Below, one piece after another: positions 62,355 through 64,000 of a DNA stretch of 64,000 bases. The DNA is taken from positions 2,386,271 through 2,450,270 of the forward strand of contig CM025853.1 in assembly GCA_003952965.2 (NCBI GenBank), given 5' to 3'. The first letter of the stretch is position 1. The number at the start of each line of letters is the position of its first letter. Source of the DNA: Morella rubra. Its lineage: Eukaryota; Streptophyta; Magnoliopsida; Fagales; Myricaceae. The notes beneath the pieces were generated by a model. The model was not told the origin of the DNA and did no database searches. It saw only the letters and a list, made by a program, of their open reading frames with translations. The translations under genes were made by a program, and so were the position numbers.

Positions 62355-62545
62355 AAGCCTGGGGGGTTGGAATGAAACTATCTACTTAACACTGCCTTTT
62401 TGCTTAGAGTCAGAACTTGACTTGGCATCTCTTGTAGAGACTCTTTTGTGGTTTGATTTAATTTTATCCCTGCTGTGTATCATATTTACTTTGAATGCTT
62501 TAAAAAATCCTCTTGCGGGGACACATCGGACGGCTAGCCATCGTG
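62355..62545 (+). repeat. Gapped second copy of part of the LINE
   Basis: GGGGGGTTGGAATGAAACTA, TTAACACTGCCTTTTTG, GAACTTGACTT, TCCTCTTGCGGGGACACATCGG follow the order of 61817-61930 with many small gains and losses. It cannot code. Confidence 0.6.
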
Positions 62546-62559
62546 TCGTCAACTATTTA

Positions 62560-63335
62560 TTGAGTGACTAATAGAGTACGATCTAAATAACATAAGAGTA
62601 GTAGCCGATTGATTTTTCTTTCAAGAGCGGTTGCAATCAGTGTGTAAGCGTTGTGGTTGATTTAACTAGAGAAAGTGATAGTCCTCCCAGATAAATATCC
62701 TCTGTTGGGTAAAGGATAATTCACCGATCTAGCGCCTCCGTCCTTTGCTCGGTCCAAAATTAACAGATCGATGACTCAAATTTTTGACGATTTTGAGTTC
62801 GGTTTCAATAAAATTAGGTCACGTGAGGTCTGAATTTATTTTGTTGTATTTCATTTCTTTATGAGTTGGGCTAAAACAAATCGTGCACTGAGTGGGAGAC
62901 TCAAGTCACGCAAGGCAAAAAAAATACAAGATGGCTAGAAAAAATGGAAATTAATGCAAGTGGCATATATATTAAAAAGAATAGAGAGAGGGAAAAGGGG
63001 AGGGGATGTGGGGATTTGTCGTGCCAGACGTTTGCGTGGTCCGATTTATGCCTACGAGTCCAAGTCAAAAGCCATACACTATTCTGCGTGCCGTATGAGT
63101 TAAAATTTCAATCGGCAAGAACCCTGCTTCCTGCACAAGGTAACGGAGCATTTAAGTAGAAAAATAATAAATAAATAAACATTCAAGTGCCCGAGGGAGG
63201 ATTAATTTTAATTTATTTTTTAAGCAAGGTAGGATTAATCGATCAATAAACAAGTTGTCATCTTATTCTTTTAATGATATGTCGATTCCACGTCACCGTC
63301 GTGCATGTGTCGCCGCAACTACCCATTGTCTTGTG
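62560..63335. repeat. Gapped copy of 59500-60925
   Basis: It follows its parent in order. The first part has large gaps, as in GAGTGACTAATAG|AGTACGATC. The part from 62936 to 63330 is nearly complete and differs mainly by single-base gains and losses (for example GGATTTGTCGTGCC against GGATTTTCGTGCC). No gene. Confidence 0.7.
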
Positions 63336-63530
63336 GACTCAAAGTTGTATCAGTCTTAATTTGTTAAGCTTTGGTTGCTGTTAAGTGCTTTATTCATACT
63401 GTTAGAATAGGTTTTAATATTGAGATTGTATTGGTGCTGTTGATATTGTTTTCTGTAGCTTAAAAAGGGTGTTTTAGTTTTTAAATACCTATTCATCTAG
63501 GTATATTCTCAGTCTAAACGTAGTTTCAGT

Positions 63531-63870
63531 TGTCAAGAACCCTGCTGCCTTTTTAAGTAGGAAAAAAAAAATAACCATTCGAGTGTTTATTTTGATTAAT
63601 TGATGAGTTGGTTCTTTTAATGATATTGTGACTATTCCATGTCACCATCGTGCAAACTACCACCTGTCAGTTATGTCTCTCGGACTGGTTTGTGTCGTTT
63701 TGGCCCTACTGGCTTTGATTACGTGTGGCTATGAAACAATAAGTCCAAAGGAAAAAATTGTCATAAACTTATGAAAGGGAAAGCGTGCGTGTCCGAGAGA
63801 ACCTACTATAATGGCATTCACTTTTCCAAACCAGACAATTCTGAAGAGAGTTGGCGCATAATGTTAAGGT
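63531..63870. repeat. Third gapped copy, of 60715-61135
   Basis: Landmarks CAAGAACCCTGCTGCC, TCAGTTATGTCTCTCGG, GGCTTTGATTACGTGTGGCT and GAAAGGGAAAGCGTGCGTGT recur in parental order with gaps and substitutions. Sequence between 63340 and 63530 is unrelated and unrecognised. Confidence 0.65.
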
Positions 63871-64000
63871 CAACGGACCCGAGTGGACAAAACTACTTGC
63901 CCTTGCCGCCCTTCAACCATTTATTGATCGAAAGCGAGATCTGCATTGTAAACTCGAAGTAAAAATTGAGAAAATTAAAGTTTTATTAGGTTTTGTGAAA

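Overview
The window is nuclear DNA from a eudicot plant, probably a woody rosid (inferred from gene content; species not identified). Genes are intron-rich, introns and spacers are AT-rich, and plant DNA transposons and LINE fragments lie between them. I see no tRNA, rRNA, CRISPR array or LTR element.

Layout. 1-8.4 kb is a transposon-rich, gene-free flank with at least three CACTA (En/Spm)-type right ends. 9.35-18.27 kb (+) is an oxidosqualene cyclase (OSC1) of lupeol/amyrin-synthase type. It reads openly through exon 15 and then meets a stop; its last three exons occur twice. 19.2-24.5 kb (-) is prefoldin subunit 1, convergent with OSC1, with a LINE fragment in its last intron and a 7-nt micro-exon. 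25.4-31.2 kb (+) is an intact receptor-like cytoplasmic kinase (RLCK VII, PBL17-like), divergent from PFD1. 33.7-39.0 kb (-) is a TORTIFOLIA1-like microtubule protein with an intact HEAT/TOG N-terminus and a C-terminal part that needs two frame changes. 40.6-46.5 kb is a ~3 kb tandem duplication that copies the last exon of the next gene. 45.8-56.0 kb (-) is cycloartenol synthase (CAS), complete in 18 exons, with an unusual in-frame 17-residue duplication. 56-64 kb has no host gene; it holds a LINE 3' fragment and decayed copies of its own sequence.

How the genes relate. The two cyclases act on the same substrate, 2,3-oxidosqualene: CAS at the entry to sterols, OSC1-type enzymes at the entry to pentacyclic triterpenes. 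The genes between them are housekeeping or signalling (tubulin/actin folding, kinase signalling, microtubule control). From memory of Arabidopsis loci, CAS1, a TOR1-like gene, PBL17 and PFD1 also sit close together on chromosome 2, so this looks like an old conserved block rather than a metabolic cluster.

The most unusual structure is that the 3' ends of both cyclase genes are tandemly duplicated, with one copy in each pair full of short deletions. Similar deletion-rich repeats occur at 62-64 kb. Either these are real decaying duplications or assembly/haplotype artefacts; read mapping would decide. I found no clearly new biological system.
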